DNA of 64,000 nt, from positions 9,126,501 through 9,190,500 of the forward strand of contig NC_063998.1 of NCBI RefSeq assembly GCF_932276165.1, written 5' to 3'. Of this stretch, positions 45,920 to 56,620 are shown piece after piece. How positions within the stretch are numbered: the first letter of the stretch is position 1; every line of letters begins with the position of its first letter. The notes beneath the pieces were generated by a model. The model was not told the DNA's origin. It was given only the letters and a program-made list of their open reading frames with translations, and did not search any database. Origin of the DNA: Plutella xylostella. Its lineage: Eukaryota; Arthropoda; Insecta; Lepidoptera; Plutellidae. The position numbers and the translations under genes are program-made.

Positions 45920-47713
45920 ATGAGGTTCGAGTGGCCCAGTGTGACGCGGTGCTGCTGCTGCCTGCCTCTCAGGATCGGAGTGCTAGTTTTTGGATACCTT
46001 AACCTTGTAAGTAGACAAGTATACTTACTGTACTTATAGCTCTATAAGTTTAATTAAGTGGAAGTTTCTTACTCTTGGGTAATCTGAACTTATTAATATA
46101 CGTCTGAGTAATAAAACCAAATTTCCTACTCGATGAAAATTCAGCCAATCTCATCTTCCATATTTAAGTTCTGCTTTGTTATAACTCCCAGTTATTTCCA
46201 TGATTAAGCTCTATGGTCCTTGGGCTGGCCTTATCTGCCGAAAACCGTTGAGTTACTAATGAGGGTATTGGTTTGATGTGGACAGCCGAAGGCAGAGGAT
46301 AATTTTACGGGCTGAACATGATGATGAAATTTTACTTATGTAGGTACCGAGTATATATTATGCTGTATATACCTTTAAGTTATATTAAATGGGTGTGTTT
46401 TTTTTCAGTTGTTTTCCCTCATATTGGCTGGAATATACATAATGCTGATTCACGATAAGAAAACTCACTCAGTAATTCTCTACCACGGTGCCTTGTCAGA
46501 GAACTTGCCTAAAGAATTGAGTCTTTGTATATACCTGCTGGAGATCATATTCAGCGTTCTCTTGCTGTATGGAGCTCATAGGGTGAGTATTTGAAGAGAC
46601 TTTTTCGAAAAAGCTTTTAACTGGCTAGTGCAGGGAATAGCGATAAGCACCCCTCTGCTTACTTCGAAATAAACAAAACACAATGTTTTATGGTAAGTAT
46701 GTATACGTGTAGCAAAAGTGGTAAGTCAAAAGGGGATGACTCAGGGGCAGGTGCCTATACCTACTTAACAATTTTTCGTCTACGTTTGGAAAATCATGGA
46801 AAACAAATCTGCACTCCATAGTTAAGTCACGTGACCAAGTAGTGTTCTCATTATATTCTCATGCTGTCACATAATATATCGCTTGAGTACCTAGGTGCAT
46901 AAAACAGTAATTATTGCATGTTTCAGAAAATACCAGCCTACATAAAGAGCTTCTTCTACTTCACGATCTCCACGCTGGCGGCGGCGGTGCTGCTGGCGAT
47001 CGTCGAGGTGTCCATCAACAGGCGGGCGCTGTACTTCTCCACGGAGGTACTCGTTGTGCTGTTCTCGGGACTGTGTAAGTTCTACACTCTACTGTTATTT
47101 TTTTAAGCACTAATATTTTATGTGAGCAGGAATAACAAGCTTTACTTTGCCGTAAAAAGGTTTACCGTGGGAAATCCGGGATAAGGCCAGGCGCACGCTA
47201 GACGTGCTTTTTGCGATACAGTTTTAAAATGACGCTGATCATTTAATGTTCCTCGCGACTTTTTTATCACCTCTGGCTACCCTTAGGGATGCATATACAT
47301 AATTAATAATAATTAATTATATTAATAGTCAGGCATCTATGTATGTATTTAACCAGGAAGACCTAATCGAAAACTCCAAAGCAGCGCTCACAGGCAACAT
47401 GCAGTTTATTACGTTAGACACAAATACCACTACTACCCAGTGCCCATTCGGCTCTAAACCCTCACACCTTAATCTCAATGTTAGTAATGTTGCTGTGTAA
47501 TCTGTGTAAGTATATGTTGTGTTAAGTAATTAAATAACTTATCTACGTATCTACACCCACATTGCAGGTGTCCAAGTGTACCTGTCCGTCTTAGTCTACA
47601 GTCTCCTGGCCAAGACAGAGCGAGCTGGCCCGCATCACTACGAGAACCACCTCACCCAGGTGGTGCTGGGGGACTTCGAGACAGAGACTGCTGCTGCTGA
47701 CGAGCACGCGTGA
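45920..47713 (+). CDS. Gene F: four-transmembrane family protein
   Basis: Four exons: 45920-46006, 46409-46582, 46927-47074 and 47568-47713; 184 aa, phases 0, 0, 1. Exon 1 MRFEWPSVTRCCCCLPLRIG carries four consecutive cysteines. Exon 2 has VILYHGAL and ends LLLYGAHR. Exon 3 begins KIPAYIKSFFYFTISTLAAA. Exon 4 gives CVQVYLSVLVYSLLAKTE and an acidic tail with HHYENHL. Membrane segments are at about residues 20-42, 65-87, 93-115 and 125-150. It is the cleanest member of the family in the window and served as template for joining gene E. It diverges from E (head to head). The cysteine cluster beside TM1 could be palmitoylated, by analogy with other tetraspan proteins; that is inference. Confidence 0.9.
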
Positions 47714-48092
47714 AGAGTTAGGAGCAGGGTGTTTGTATTGTGTGAATTGTTGGAGTAGGGTTGTTGTTAAGTTGTTTTTGTATAGTGTATAATTATAGTG
47801 TTTTTAATTGTTATTATAGAGCGTAAGAATTTAGATTCTGCTATAAGTACTTACTTACTTACTTTTGTTTAGTAAAATGTTTGTTGTAAAAGTTTACTAG
47901 TCATTAAAATTTTGCAATCCAACATAATTATTTGTATCTCACTCGAATTGTAACTTAAGGGCATACATATAAATAAGTACTTAAATCCTTTTCGTGGAAA
48001 TCTCCTTACGGTACTTTGTTTTACTAACATTTTACTTTTTTTCATATAAATACTTACTTTCAAATAAGCAGGCTACTCATTGGTACCTAACC

Positions 48093-49018
48093 GGGTTCCG
48101 CTCATCTGGCATAATCTTTTTTGACCAAAACTCATTTCGCATAACTCGTATGGTCTAAACTTTTTTGGCCGAACCATCACTTTGCCAAGACTTATGTGGC
48201 ATAAGGCTCGTTTCGTCTAAAACTCTTTAGGCACAATCTTTAAACACCTAAGTTTTGTTTGCTCAAATTTATGTTCGTCTATACCTATGTATAATCTTGT
48301 TTCTCCTAATGTTATCTTATTAAATAATATATTAAGTATGTAGTAAATGTACAAATTGTGGTATTTTTCTCCTATATCCCGAAAATCACGATATTGATGT
48401 TGATTCTGAAGGCAGAAATTCTAATTTTAACGCTGTCAAACTAAAAAAATTGCTAGCATAAAATGACATTTACGGAAACAATCATAGAGTCGAATTTTAT
48501 ACAAAGAAATTAAGGTTTTGACATCGCTAAATTTAATATTTCTGCCTTCAGAATCGATATCATTGTATGATCAAAAAGTCGAAAGTTAACGACCAATTTA
48601 ATTATTACAAACCCCATGAGATCGAAACCTAAAAATAGGTGCGACGACGAGCAAAGCGAGGAGGAGCGTGTTAGGTGCACATGTTCATCAAAACCAAAGC
48701 GGAGCGCAGCGAAGCGGAGCGGAGCGTTTTCCAAACAGCGGAAACAATACAAGGCACCAGTTTGCGCTATGTAGGGAGACGCTCCGTCAAAGTTAAAGCC
48801 AAACGAATATTATTACTTTGTATAAACCTATGCCATAGCATTATTAGGGTATTCAAGATTTGGCCATACCATTATTAGGCTAAACAATTTTATGCGAAAT
48901 AACTTTTTACTAAACGAGATTTATGCCATACGATTTTCGGCGTAACGAGACTTTGACCAAACGTTACTATGCAATACCAGATTAGGCAAAAAAATCTTAT
49001 GCCAAAAAAGGTAGAACC
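48093..49018 (+). mobile_element. Element Z, copy 1, with long target duplication
   Basis: The termini GGGTTCCGC and GGTAGAACC are inverted and flanked by a 10-bp direct repeat GTACCTAACC (48083-48092 and 49019-49028). Inside, many degenerate words of the type TGGCATAAG/GCATAACTCG/TTTGGCC recur toward both ends. A GC-rich core (AGCGGAGCGCAGCGAAGCGG) lies in the middle. An inverted second copy is at 54407-55170. The 9-10 bp duplications fall in the Mutator-like range. No transposase. Confidence 0.75.
48396..48563. mobile_element. Small foldback insertion nested in element Z copy 1
   Basis: Inverted arms GATTCTGAAGGCAGAAAT and ATTTCTGCCTTCAGAATC enclose about 120 bp. Copy 2 of element Z lacks this segment and reads straight through (CACGATATTGTATGAT on its reverse strand). 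It is therefore a real insertion with a visible empty site. Confidence 0.75.
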
Positions 49019-49362
49019 GTACCTAACCACATGCTAAGGGATTCGACCTTAGCAGGTGGCTGGATGAGGAAGGAAAGGTTAGAGTGACGTGTTTCTTGGG
49101 AGAAAGAAGGCGTCCAGCAGTGGAATACTACAGACAAAAATAAACACTCAGTCGTAAACTTTATCCAGTTTAAGCAATCTGAACGGTTTAAACCGTTGCC
49201 TTATCAACTTGATAACGACAGTGGACGCCAGATAACACCTTTACCTGCCATTTGGAGAACAGACAATTTACAAACTTCGACTGCAGCAACATAAAAAATC
49301 ACCAATCAATAACATTCTATTGTTTATTTTTATATAGTTCTGTAGTGTATTTAGAAGTGATC

Positions 49363-51608
49363 ATGGGTTTTGAACTGCCTCGTGTGACGATGTGCTGTTT
49401 CTGCTTCTCATTGAGGACTGGAGCGCTGTTGATAGGTTATGTTTCAATGGTCAGTGAATTAATATTGTGTATGTTGTTTACATTGTGAGAGTGTGTATGT
49501 AAGTAAGTACTAATTCAGAACTTATACAGGGATTACAGGATAATAAATAATGGCATATAGACAACTATTGGATATAAAACCAGGTTACTATCGGGGCTAT
49601 TACAAAGTATCTATACCTATAGCAAAGACGCGGCATGCTTCAAGTGGTCCTTAGCTAAGGTGGGCCACCAACCTAGATTTCGTGCGCGATGCTACATAGA
49701 TGGACGTTATGGCCGGATGAGAAAGGCTGAGTAGAGAGTGTTGTGGCGCTCCTTGAGCCTAACCGTCCAGCAGTGGCTGATATAGGCTGATGATATTTTC
49801 AGAAGATGTGTAGGTACAGTAAGGAGCAGAGAAACCTGACCCCCATAAGAAGCATTGTTACTATGAGAGGGGGGTCAGGTTTCTCTGCACCTGACCGTAC
49901 CTAACTACAATAATCTTAAAGTAGGCACTAGCGCAAATACATGTTATTTAAAAAACTTGGAAGGATCATTGATGTCCTAAATAGTTTTTTTTACAAAGTA
50001 TTGCCGAGGACAGAGTGTTATTTCGCTCATTGAGAGTGGTCTTATTGTCCAGCAGTGGCTAATACATTTTGATTAATGGTGTTGTTGGATGTGCCCACAT
50101 ATTATCATAACTGGTGGTTTCAGCTCAGCGCGCTGGCTTCCCTCGCGTCAACCTCCGTGTTCATCTACCTGGTCTCCCGCTACGTGTCCGAGCACGCTGA
50201 CAACCCGCCCCAGGGCCACACACAGGCGGAGGTGCAGAGCAACGCCGTCAGACTGTACATAGTGCACGGACTGCAACTGCTGGGCTTCCTGTTCTATTTT
50301 GTGATCAGTTTGCTGCTTGTTATTGGCGCTCATAAGGTGGGTATGCACGAAGAGAGCCACACCGAGGGAGGTAGAAAGTTATCCATTTACTTTAACATAC
50401 ATTTTGCGCACCCTGATGGGTCGCCGATGACACGCTTTTCTGACGCGCGGGCTAATCCTTTCATCATAGAGACAAACCTAGTGTTATTTTGCTATTTCTG
50501 TTTTTTTTTCAGTAAGTACTTAAGTATAGTGAGTTCACTTACAGTACAAACCCTGCCTTCAGAAAGTTCACCTTTAAAATCTACAGTCCCAAAGGCTCTA
50601 ACAAGACTGTATATTTTGTAATTCCAGAAGCAGCCGCGCTACATGCGGCACTACTTCCTGGCGGGTGCTGTGAACCTGGTGTTCAGCCTGGCCGTGGTCA
50701 CCGTCTCCTTCCTCTTCACCGGCTTCCTCACCACCGTGGCGCAGCTGATGGGATGTGGTCAGTATATGCTTTAGTACCCAGTGAGGATTCCCTACGCCAT
50801 TTCGAAACACTATTCATTGAATGACGTTTCCTCGTTGATGTTCAGCCGACAATGGACAACATTTCAAAAAACTAAAGCTGCTATAAATCGAAAACCATTT
50901 CGAGATTTAGCTCTCAAGGCCACAAAAAAAATGTTTTTGTATTTTTTGGATGTATCATTTTCGAGAAAATCATAAAATAGTAAAAAAGTGCTGATGACGT
51001 CATGCATCAGGTGCGATGCATTTTGATGATCAAAGCCTATAGATTTAAAAACAAAGTAACTGTCACTTTCATTTTTGATTGACGTTGACGTTTTATCGAG
51101 TCGTTGTTGTTTATTTGGGTCATTTTCATAAATTCTGTTCTGACACTTTCTGACTATTTTTTTAATTTATCATATAAAATGGTTAGTGCTTATTAAGAGA
51201 TGACCTCTATTTAATATGTCCCAGAGCATGCCACCGCCTACACAGCTGAAAAAAGCGATTTTGTAGCGCTCCTTGGCCTTGTTTAAGATTACAGGCTGAT
51301 GATAAAACACAAAACAAAATCCGTCATACAGCAATGCGGTCTCGCGTAACTATACCAACCGCGATGCTAGCCCAACACATACAGCACAAGAGTCTTAGTA
51401 AATTACGTGACGCCAATAACTGTTTACGCTATCCGGTCATCCAATGTTTGAAGAGTCATATTTATAGACATTTCCCTGTCCTCTGCTTCTAGCGATACTG
51501 TTCTACTTCCTGCTGGTGATCCGGAGCGCGTTCCTGGAGCTGGAGGAGGCGGCTCGGCCGAAGGTCTACGAGCTCACGCAGTACCAGCCCGCGCCGCTCA
51601 TCACGTAG
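49363..51608 (+). CDS. Gene G: four-transmembrane family protein
   Basis: Four exons: 49363-49449, 50124-50336, 50628-50757 and 51493-51608; 181 aa, phases 0, 0, 1. Exon 1 MGFELPRVTMCCFCFSLRTG. Exon 2 is long (71 codons) with an extended polar loop (ADNPPQGHTQAEVQ) and ends LLLVIGAHK. Exon 3 KQPRYMRHYFLAGAVNLVFS. Exon 4 ILFYFLLVIRSAFLELEEAA then RPKVYELTQYQ. Gene I on the other strand shares all these features, so the two are an inverted duplicate pair around gene H. Membrane segments are at about residues 20-45, 78-100, 108-135 and 140-155. Intron 1 holds a hairpin and LINE-tail fragments. Intron 3 holds repeat Y copy 2. Confidence 0.9.
49620..50075 (+). repeat. LINE 3'-end fragments in intron 1 of gene G
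   Basis: Two pieces. 49.62-49.80 kb contains GGACGTTATGGCCGGATGAG.. GTTGTGGCGCTCCTTGAG.. GTCCAGCAGTGGCTGATAT then GGCTGATGAT. 49.99-50.07 kb contains GCCGAGGACAGAGTGTTATT then GTCCAGCAGTGG. Both match the end of the LINE at 31.11-31.28 kb (AEDRVLW..SL....VQQW). Coding is decayed. Confidence 0.55.
49811..49903. ncRNA. 93-nt hairpin, miRNA-precursor-like or tiny foldback element
   Basis: The 5' arm TAGGTACAGTAAGGAGCAGA + GAAACCTGACCCC pairs with the 3' arm with about three mismatches over ~34 bp, around a ~25-nt loop. It lies in intron 1 of gene G, between two LINE-tail fragments. A MITE origin is as likely as a miRNA. Confidence 0.35.
50850..51254 (+). repeat. Dispersed repeat Y, copy 2
   Basis: Same start, order of words and end as copy 1 at 40662-41072, with scattered substitutions and small indels. 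It lies in intron 3 of gene G. Confidence 0.75.
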
Positions 51609-52292
51609 TGGTGGAGTGACCATTGAACTCTTTGCGAAAGCAGTTGAAGAGACTGTCAAAGTGTATACCTAATTTCTTTATATTCCGTTACTAGGCTGTG
51701 TTTCCAGTAGGCAAACTTTTCGCCGCAGAGTGTTCAAAGTTCGTTAGTTTTGGTTTACACAATCACATAGTTGGTTCGCTTACTGAGAACACCGTCTAAA
51801 GTGCGCGAGTTAAAATTGACACAGGGTTATTTAGGTAGGTACAGTGCTCCAAAATTGATAATGCGCATAGAAATCTTTGACAGATCGGTTGTTTTCGATT
51901 ATGTGACACATGATATTGACTCCTATTTCTTTCGAACAAGGTGCAAAATGCAAGTGTTTTTTTAAGGCTCTTACGATTTAATGATTCAGGTGTGAAGATC
52001 TGCATGTGCATTATTAATTTTGGACAAGTGTACTGTTAATTATTTTACTTTTGATTTCCGAACAAGTTTGTAATGAATACCTTAATAAGTATGATTAAAA
52101 ATAATGTTATTAATAACATAATGCTTGCCGTTTATGTTCAGACCAGCGATCCTAGATTTTGAAAGATGCAATACGTATTTTTTTATTTGCTGCTTCTTTT
52201 TAATAGGCAATACGTACATTATTATATTATCGACTACAGTAGTATGTATGTAAGTAAATAATTATTATGTAGGTAAGAATGTATTAATGGGT

Positions 52293-52334
<42 letters not shown>

Positions 52335-52863
52335 AATGATTATCACTCCACAGACTTTATGTCCGTGCCTTTTGAAGAGTGGTAATTTTTATGAGATAGT
52401 TTTTAATTCTTTTATCTACTTTCTACTCGGTAAGGAAGTTTAGTTTATATATATTATCTTTTATATATATTTATTTTGTCTTTAGTTTATATATTCTTTC
52501 TTTTATATATATATTGTTCTTTTTCTCTTTTTTTTTTCACTGCTGGGGGAAAATCCACATGGACACCTGGGAAGAGGACCCATGTTACGATGAGCATCAT
52601 ATCCCTACCCAGACATCAACAAACGAGAAATCCCGACCACATTAGCAATAATAAACAACACTGATAGCTAAAGCAAAATTCCCAGGATATTATTAATGAG
52701 AGATATTCCACTATCAGTAGTAAAGCTTCCTGACTAACAGTGGCCTCGCTCTAACACACAACGTATCGTTTTATTAATATCATTAACAACAGAGAATACA
52801 AACACACAGTAAAGTTCTACAATTGACTTTTTTTAAATACTGGCCAGTGTTATTTGTTCTAAA
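51609..52863. other. Spacer between genes G and H
   Basis: It includes the gene G 3' UTR, a 37-T run at 52294-52330, and T-rich/TA-rich sequence to about 52.53 kb. Then comes a short higher-complexity block (52.54-52.65 kb) that looks like a reverse-oriented retroposon with a poly(A) tail. No family exon was seen. Confidence 0.45.
52294..52330 (-). repeat. Poly(T) run of 37, probable reversed poly(A) tail
   Basis: An unbroken T-run followed rightwards by AATAAATGATTATCACTCC. It fits the poly(A) end of a minus-strand retroposed sequence extending right toward about 52.65 kb, though the element is not identified. Confidence 0.4.
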
Positions 52864-55800
52864 ATGAGAGTGCCGCGATTCCAAAGAGTATTTTGGTGTT
52901 TACACCTCCGCAGAGGTTGCATATTGCTGGTCTACCTGAATCTGGTAAGTTATTACTTTCATTATAATTTACTGCATAAATGAGATATTAATATTCACCT
53001 ATGGTCGTACTCGTACGACATAGAGCCCCATAAAACTGCTATTGGCCTTCCTCATCCAGAAGTGAGGCCTTTATTATTGTCATCCAGCCACTTTACTTAC
53101 TACCCAACCACTTTACTAGAGCTTCCATCTTCAAGATATTATGCTTTCTATTCGTGGTCTCGAGCTGGACGTGGGTAAGGACGCCAACAATAGAGTTTTG
53201 TGGCGCTTGAAAGAAGCCTCCGTGTAAAACAGGAATATTGTTGGCTAAGGAATCATCTCAGAATCTCAGACCCACTACACCTACACTAGAAACCCTTGAC
53301 CCTATATCTAACCTATAGTCTTCAAACACCCGCAGTTAATATGCGCCATGGCAGTGCTAGCGTTCGGCTTCCTGGACTTCATGAAGACGTTCCTGCGGCT
53401 GTTCCTGCAGGACTGGTACACCGGACTGCACCGCGCCTTCCGCTCCAAGGTACAATAGAATAGAATAGAATAAATCTTTAGTCAAGAAAAAGAACTTATG
53501 ATAAGTAGGTATTTACATACATTCCACAAAACCATGACTGTGGGTAAGGAGTCGCACTACATAACAAAATTACATAGCTTATTAGTACATATACCTAGCT
53601 TACATTAGGTATAAGTAGTTTAATATTAATAGGAACAATAAGTTTTAGATTTTGTTTATGATGTTTACGACACATACATACAGGTATAAAGGTAATTTTG
53701 ATTCATTACATTATAGGCAATTAGGTACTTTGGATACTGTTTAAGAGGTAAGTTTTATACATGACTGAAAATTTAATTATATTTTTTTCAAGTCTAATAT
53801 GAGCTGGAATTTCATTAATTAATCTAGGAACCTGTTTTTTTGCATTCTCCCGCCAAAGTAGTTATTTACCCTTGTAGTTGTAGTCTCGCATTCTTATGTT
53901 GTCAGATCCAGGAGATTTATTACTACTCATTAAATGAATGACGCACTTGGCTAGCAGTGACGGGGTTCCATCTCACACAGGTGCACGCGTACCTGGTGGC
54001 TCCCCTGCTGCTGGCGGATCTACTGCTGGAGCTGGCTATGGCTGTGGTCGCGCTGGTTGGGTTGCATAAGGTAGCTGATTTATTCTATTCTATTATCTGT
54101 GGGGGTGTAAGTACCTGCACCTGGCTCTCTCAGATGGAACCTTTGTGCATTGTGCATATTCTCAAGAACTTAACTCCTGTCCACTAAGAGTTGATAGTTG
54201 AGCAGATGAGCAGGTTTCCTTACGAGGTTTTCTTTCAACGTTAGAGTGATAGTACCTACTTGAAAATAAATTATAAATTCATAAAAGCTCATTTGATAGG
54301 ATGTCACCAAGACTTTAACTTCAATGGAACATCATGCACTTCATGGTTGCACCTCTCATCTGCGAAACCACTACTCTACAAGCAATTTTGCGCATATATG
54401 CATAATGGTTCTACCGTTTTTGGCATAAGATTTATTTGCCTAATCTCGTATTGCATAGTAACGTTTGGTCAAAGTCTCGTTACGCCGAAAATCGTATGGC
54501 ATAAATCTCGTTTAGTAAAAAGTTATTTCGCATAACATTGTTTAGCCTAATAGTGGTATGGCCAAATCTTGAATAGCCTAATAATGCTATGGCATAGGTT
54601 TATACAAAGTAATAATATTCGTTTGGCTTTAACTTTGACGGAGTGTCTCCCTACATAGCGCAAACTGGTGCCTTGTATTGTTTCCGCTGTTTGGAAAACG
54701 CTCCGCTCCGCTTCGCTGCGCTCCGCTTTGGTTTTGATGAACATGTGCACCTAACACGCTCCTCCTCGCTTTGCTCGTCGTCGCACCTATTTTTAGGTTT
54801 CGATCTCATGGGGTTTGTAATAATTATATTGGTCGTTAACTTTCGATTTTTTTATCATACAATATCGTGATTTTCGGGATGTAGGAGAAAAATACTACAA
54901 TTTGTACATTTACTACATACTTAATATATTATTTATTAGGATAATATTAGGAGAAACAAGATTATACATAGGTATAGACGAACATAAATTTGAGCAAACG
55001 AAACTTAGGTGTTTAAAGATTGTGCCTAAAGAGTTTTAGACGAAACGAGCCTTATGCCACATAAGTCTTGGCAAATGGCAAAGTGATGGTTCGGCCAAAA
55101 AAGTTTAGACCATACGAGTTATGCGAAATGAGTTTTGGTCAATAAAGATTATGCGAGATGAGCGGAACCCATGCATAATATATTATACCTAATTACGAAT
55201 AATTTGGACTAAACCTTTGATTTACGCCTAGATCTACCATTTCCAGAAACGTCTAGACCTGCTGAAGGTGACCCTCTACTTCAACGTGCTGATATCTGCC
55301 TTCATGTTCCTGTTCCGCATGTTCGACGTGGGCCACTACAGCTGGCGCGCCGAGCTGTTCGCAGCTGTCGTCTACGCGGGTGAGTCACTTACTTACTCCG
55401 CTGGCTCAGCGACCTGAAGTTTATCTTATCCTCAGATACAAGAAGTCGCCGGTCGCTGGTCGCTTTCCTGGCGCCACAGATAAGTTGGTGTATGCATGTG
55501 AGTTACCTCTTTTCTGCTGCAGTTACCTGCTTTACGCTCTACATTCGGAGTCCTTTCTACGATATCGATAAACTCGTTCGCCAATCACGTGGCCGTATTT
55601 ATGGGCTTTATGGCGAATCGCGATATAGAGACGTCGATAACGGACCCTTGCAGTGGGGACTGATGGTGCTTCAGCGTCTAGACCTGCTGAAGGTGACCCT
55701 CTACTTCAACGTGCTGATATCCGCCTTCATGTTCCTGTTCCGCATGTTCGACGTGGGCCACTACAGCTGGCGCGCCGAGCTGTTCGCAGCTGTCGTCTAT

Positions 55801-56620
55801 GCGGGTGAGTCACTTACTTACTTACTCCGCTGGCTGGTGAAGTGGATCTTAGCCTCATGTCTCTATCCTGCGCGTCGCTCTCCAGTCGTCTGCTTGTAGT
55901 GGGCGCATTTGTGTAAGTTACGTCTTCTTTTTTTGCTGCAGCTACCTGCTTTATGCTCTACATTTAGAGTGAGTTACTTGAACAAACTCCACTACATGGT
56001 TCCTTTGTCCGACATCGATAAACTCGTTCGCCAATCACGTTGCCCTATTTATAGCAAATTGCGATATAGAGACGTTTAGCTACGTCGATACCGGACCTTA
56101 GGACCACACACTTGACCGCGCACCGCTGCGGAAGGCGTATTATCATTGTATGCAAAAATTACAATTTATATAGAAAAAACGCTTACCCGCATAACGTATC
56201 GTTTAAAAAATTACTAAGTAGGTAAGTTAAAATCCACAATCCGCGCAGTGAAGCCCAGTTATAATATTCTAGTCTATGGGTGAGGCGATGCGTGTGTGAA
56301 TCGCCTATGAGCACGTGGTATCCGGTCGAAGTAAAATAATCCATATTAGACAGTCAGAAAGAACCGACTAGTTATGGTAGTCGTACAAGTTACAAATATC
56401 TCGCCCGTCTGACTAAATAATAATATGTACCTACTAATGTACTTAAGTAGTTATTTAATATTTTTCAGCCTACAAATGCTACTACATTCTATGCATACGG
56501 AGCGTAGTAAAGAAATGGCTGGAGAGTGATAAAAAATCAGTGGACACGGCGTTGGAGAGTGGTCGAGAAGAGTTGGAGCTGGCTCTACCCACAGAAGAAG
56601 TCTCTGATGAAACCACTTAG
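52864..56620 (+). CDS. Gene H: four-transmembrane family protein with split exon 2
   Basis: Exons: 52864-52944, 53336-53449, 53981-54070, 55247-55379 (or alternative 55675-55804) and 56469-56620; 189 aa, or 188 aa with the alternative exon. The first exon MRVPRFQRVFWCLHLRRG keeps the position but not the cysteines of the family motif. The region that is one exon in the paralogues is divided here into 38 + 30 codons at RSK|VHAYLV, and ends LVGLHK. The fourth exon reads KRLDLLKVTLYFNVLISAF. The last exon gives YKCYYILCIRSVVKKW and an acidic tail ELELALPTEEVSDETT. Membrane segments are at about residues 20-45, 68-94, 103-122 and 128-152. Element Z copy 2 lies in the intron before the fourth exon. 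An AATAAA signal is at 56837. Confidence 0.87.
54407..55170 (-). mobile_element. Element Z, copy 2 (inverted relative to copy 1)
   Basis: Termini GGTTCTACC and GCGGAACCC are flanked by the exact 9-bp repeat ATGCATAAT (54398-54406 and 55171-55179). Apart from the 0.16-kb segment missing here, it is collinear with copy 1 and very similar. It is inserted in gene H intron 3, ending about 75 bp before the fourth exon. Confidence 0.8.
55247..56100 (+). repeat. Tandem duplication (~430-bp unit) covering exon 4 of gene H
   Basis: Unit 1 is about 55247-55674 and unit 2 about 55675-56100. Both contain the exon, a following TTTCTGCTGCAG/TTTTGCTGCAG-TACCTGCTTTA block, and CGATAAACTCGTTCGCCAATC then GCGATATAGAGACGT. 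The intronic parts differ by many substitutions and indels while the exons hardly differ. Confidence 0.75.
55675..55804 (+). CDS. Duplicated fourth exon of gene H (alternative exon 4b)
   Basis: It begins after CTTCAG with CGTCTAGACCTGCTG and ends GCGG|GTGAGT, the same phases as exon 4a (0 in, 1 out). Compared with 4a it lacks the first Lys codon and differs at only two positions, both synonymous (TCT/TCC and TAC/TAT). Each exon alone keeps the frame; including both would shift it, so they would have to be mutually exclusive. The acceptor has a poor pyrimidine tract (GATGGTGCTTCAG). Confidence 0.65.

Larger units (their letters stand above)
47714..49362. other. Spacer between genes F and G
   Basis: It holds the gene F 3' UTR, the long-TSD element Z copy 1 (48093-49018) and a short LINE-tail-like piece near 49.07-49.14 kb (GTCCAGCAGTGGAATACTAC). 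No exon was recognised. Confidence 0.5.

Noticed and set aside
50076..50621. 181-codon plus-strand ORF taken as one exon
   Set aside because: It is exon 2 of gene G (50124-50336) with read-through on both sides. The family splice sites at 50123/50124 and 50336/50337 are clear, and the extension lacks homology to paralogues.
55492..55899. 135-codon plus-strand ORF in gene H
   Set aside because: Its meaningful part is exon 4b (55675-55804). The rest is intronic sequence on both sides.
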